Shown here in pieces: positions 4,271 through 5,721 of a stretch of DNA of 5,721 bases. Positions within the stretch are counted from its first letter, which is position 1, and every line of letters starts with the position of its first letter. The notes below the pieces were generated by a model that saw only the letters and a list, made by a program, of their open reading frames with translations, made no database searches and was not told the DNA's origin. The translations under genes were made by a program, and so were the position numbers. The stretch covers positions 1 to 5,721 of the forward strand of contig CAIPUJ010000078.1 of the NCBI GenBank assembly GCA_903868205.1, written 5' to 3'. This DNA is from an uncultured bacterium. GTDB taxonomy: Bacteria > Patescibacteriota > Minisyncoccia > Phycocordibacterales > GWA1-40-21.

Positions 4271-5017
4271 ATGTTTCATTATATATTTCAAAACTTTTTC
4301 TACGCCCCTCTTTACAACGGACTAGTGTTTTTACTAGCCTATATCCCATTTATTAATGTCGGAATCGCTGTAATCTTATTTACTTGTATTGTAAAAGTAG
4401 CCTTATTCCCCCTTTCTAAAAAGTCTATTAGAACTCAATTGGAAATGAAGAAAATGGAGCCAGAGATGAATGAGATTAAGGCGAAATACAAAGATAATAA
4501 ACAAGTACAGGCAGAAAAGATAATGGCACTATACAAGGATAAAAACTTAAATCCTTTTTCTGGTATTGCCCTTATGTTCATACAGCTTCCAGTACTTATT
4601 GCTCTCTACTATGTATTTCTAAGAGGCGGTCTTCCAAATATTGATCACAATGTCTTATATTCTTTTGTTAAAGCACCAGATGTGGTGAATATGATGTTCT
4701 TTGGTATAGACATTACAAAAACAAGCACTCTATTTGCTGTTTTTGCAGCCCTAGCACAATTCTTCCAGATGCAACTTACAATACCAAAAACACCAAAGAA
4801 GGCTAAAATTAAGGGTCAAAAAGACGATTTCAAGGATGAACTTGCAAAAAGTATGAATATGCAAATGAAGTACGTAATGCCCATCATCATTTTTCTAGTT
4901 GCCAAAAGCTTCCCTGTTGTAGTATCTTTATATTTGATAACAAGTAGTATATTTGCTATCGGTCAGGAGTTTTATATGAGAAGAGAAAAGAAGCCAGAAT
5001 TAGCTTTAAATAAATAA
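4271..5017 (+). CDS. yidC: Membrane protein insertase YidC/Oxa1 family
   Basis: Inserts and folds inner-membrane proteins, alone or with SecYEG. The 248 residues comprise the conserved Oxa1 core only: a first membrane segment at about 18-48, the cytoplasmic charged hairpin 50-90 (RTQLEMKKMEPEMNEIKAKYK), the signature LNPFSGIALMFIQLPVLIALYYVF (93-116), further segments at about 152-170, 201-212 and 214-231, and a short basic tail. There is no lipoprotein Cys and no large periplasmic domain. The positive charge in the substrate groove, Arg in most homologues, is probably K42 (in FTCIVKVALFPL). No SD; the ATG is 6 nt past a -10 box, so translation is probably leaderless. jag follows 110 nt later in the usual order. 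Confidence 0.95.
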   Translation: MFHYIFQNFFYAPLYNGLVFLLAYIPFINVGIAVILFTCIVKVALFPLSKKSIRTQLEMKKMEPEMNEIKAKYKDNKQVQAEKIMALYKDKNLNPFSGIALMFIQLPVLIALYYVFLRGGLPNIDHNVLYSFVKAPDVVNMMFFGIDITKTSTLFAVFAALAQFFQMQLTIPKTPKKAKIKGQKDDFKDELAKSMNMQMKYVMPIIIFLVAKSFPVVVSLYLITSSIFAIGQEFYMRREKKPELALNK

Positions 5018-5127
5018 AAATACTTGTCCCGTTAAAAATTCATGGAACACCAAATTAGCACTGTCGGATATCAAAAAAATAAGTAAATAAGTCGAATAGA
5101 TTATAAATATTAAAATTTTGTACCGGG
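5018..5127 (+). other. Gap between yidC and jag
   Basis: A 110-nt AT-rich gap with no terminator and no convincing gene, so yidC and jag may be co-transcribed. A possible -10 (TAAAAT, 5111-5116) would start RNA near 5123, 5 nt before the jag ATG, but no matching -35 is visible. An imperfect echo of the jag start, ATGGAACACCAAATTA, occurs at 5042-5057. Confidence 0.4.
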
Positions 5128-5616
5128 ATGGAACCAAATAACATAGTCTCTAAACCAATAGATAAAATAAAGACCAAAGAAATGATCGAGTCTTTAGTAA
5201 AGCTTATGGGTGTGAAGCTTGATGCTGTTGAAATTGTGGAAGATGGTATCACAAACAGAACCATTTTTGTAATCAGAAGCACCGAATCAGGATTACTTAT
5301 TGGTGATAGAGGAGATAATTTCCAGGCTTTGACACACCTAATTAAAAGAATGGTTTGTAAAGGTGATGAAAGTGTATCATCTCAATTTGCAATAGATGTA
5401 AATGACTACCAAAGCAGTATGGTTGAAGGTATTAAAATGAAAGCCGTCATGCTTGCAAACAGGGTGCGTGATTTGAAAAGCGATGTGGAGATGGAGCCAA
5501 TGTCATCTTATGAAAGATTGGTCGTCCACGGTGCCCTTACAGACCAACCAGGCATCAAAACAGAGTCTGTAGGCATAGGAAGAGAAAGAAGAGTTGTAAT
5601 AAAATACGTTAATTAA
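5128..5616 (+). CDS. jag: RNA-binding protein Jag/KhpB (KH-R3H)
   Basis: A KH plus R3H RNA-binding protein that is regularly encoded next to yidC; in Gram-positive bacteria KhpB acts with KhpA in cell-envelope and division control. The 162 residues show a KH type II-like domain (about 18-92) with the loop LLIGDRGDNFQAL (56-68, GxxG at 59-62), then an R3H domain (about 95-162) with VEMEPMSSYERLVVH (120-134, R130 and H134) and the ending TESVGIGRERRVVI (145-158). The Jag-N domain of Firmicutes proteins is absent, as is common in reduced genomes. No SD precedes the ATG at 5128; the bases before it read ACCGGG. It closes the rightward gene block with a strong terminator. Confidence 0.93.
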   Translation: MEPNNIVSKPIDKIKTKEMIESLVKLMGVKLDAVEIVEDGITNRTIFVIRSTESGLLIGDRGDNFQALTHLIKRMVCKGDESVSSQFAIDVNDYQSSMVEGIKMKAVMLANRVRDLKSDVEMEPMSSYERLVVHGALTDQPGIKTESVGIGRERRVVIKYVN

Positions 5617-5620
5617 GTAG

Positions 5621-5665
5621 AACAAAAAAAAGGGGTTTCGCTTCGCGAAACCCCTTTTTTTTGTT
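5621..5665. terminator. Symmetric bidirectional terminator after jag
   Basis: A perfect 21-bp stem (5621-5641 with 5645-5665) with a TTC loop. The core GGGGTTTCGC/GCGAAACCCC is flanked by A8 and T8, so both strands end in a T8 tract. It starts 4 nt after the jag stop and stops RNA from either direction, as expected between convergent genes. Confidence 0.92.
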
Positions 5666-5667
5666 TA

Positions 5668-5721
5668 TTAATTTTTAGTAATCTGTAGCCCCCACAAACT
5701 CAAATTATTTTTATCTGTAAA
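5668..5721 (-). CDS. Possible C-terminus of a convergent gene (partial)
   Basis: On the - strand one frame stays open from the window edge for 17 codons and stops at TAA (5668-5670), two bases before the bidirectional terminator. The other two - strand frames close within seven codons. The end would read FTDKNNLSLWGLQITKN. The length is too short to name a family, and a frame this long can occur by chance; the symmetric terminator is the main support. Confidence 0.3.
   Translation of the reverse strand, partial: FTDKNNLSLWGLQITKN

Noticed and set aside
5042..5086. A 14-codon frame between yidC and jag
   Set aside because: Too short, no SD, no recognisable product; treated only as a possible duplication remnant.
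1..5721. tRNA, rRNA, RNase P RNA, CRISPR arrays, transposases or prophage genes
   Set aside because: I looked on both strands and saw no conserved RNA-gene motifs, no regularly spaced repeats and no transposase or integrase frames.

Overview
The window looks like the replication-origin neighbourhood of a small, AT-rich bacterial genome. It most resembles the candidate phyla radiation (Patescibacteria, Parcubacteria-like). That placement is inferred from protein style: a 45-residue L34, a 248-residue YidC without lipoprotein signal or periplasmic domain, a KhpB/Jag without a Jag-N domain, and a DnaA with a short linker and a Walker A reading GSTGHGKT. No in-frame TGA occurs in any gene, and all eight complete genes stop at TAA or TAG, so the standard bacterial code is sufficient. 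Shine-Dalgarno (SD) use is mixed: dnaN and the orphan gene have clear sites, dnaA a weak one, and rpmH, rnpA, yidC and jag have none.

Layout. Leftward from the centre run dnaA (1523-2854) and dnaN (395-1495), a two-gene operon with a 27-nt gap. Three hairpins follow (298-401), then a small gene (28-282) that resembles the DUF721/DciA helicase-loader family, then a palindromic terminator at the window edge. The 152-bp gap 2855-3006 is the likely oriC. It holds four same-direction DnaA boxes, three of them spaced exactly 11 bp apart, beside a roughly 50-bp stretch that is almost all A/T. Rightward from it run rpmH (3007-3144) and rnpA (3205-3540).

The segment 3541-4270 splits rnpA from yidC. 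It carries an opposite-strand gene of unknown function (3668-4018) with its own strong promoter, tandem terminators, an SD site separated from the start codon by a hairpin, a C-rich/G-rich tract and a 44-bp perfect palindrome. Rightward again come yidC (4271-5017) and jag/khpB (5128-5616). A symmetric bidirectional terminator closes the block, and the last 54 bases could be the tail of a convergent gene.

Together the genes cover replication initiation (DnaA, beta clamp, possible DciA), ribosome and tRNA maturation (L34, RnpA) and membrane-protein insertion with its usual RNA-binding neighbour (YidC, KhpB). The order dnaN-dnaA / rpmH-rnpA-yidC-jag is the classic bacterial origin layout. What stands out is the compact phased origin, a set of promoters whose -10 boxes sit 6-11 nt from start codons (implying leaderless mRNAs), and the unusual orphan gene.
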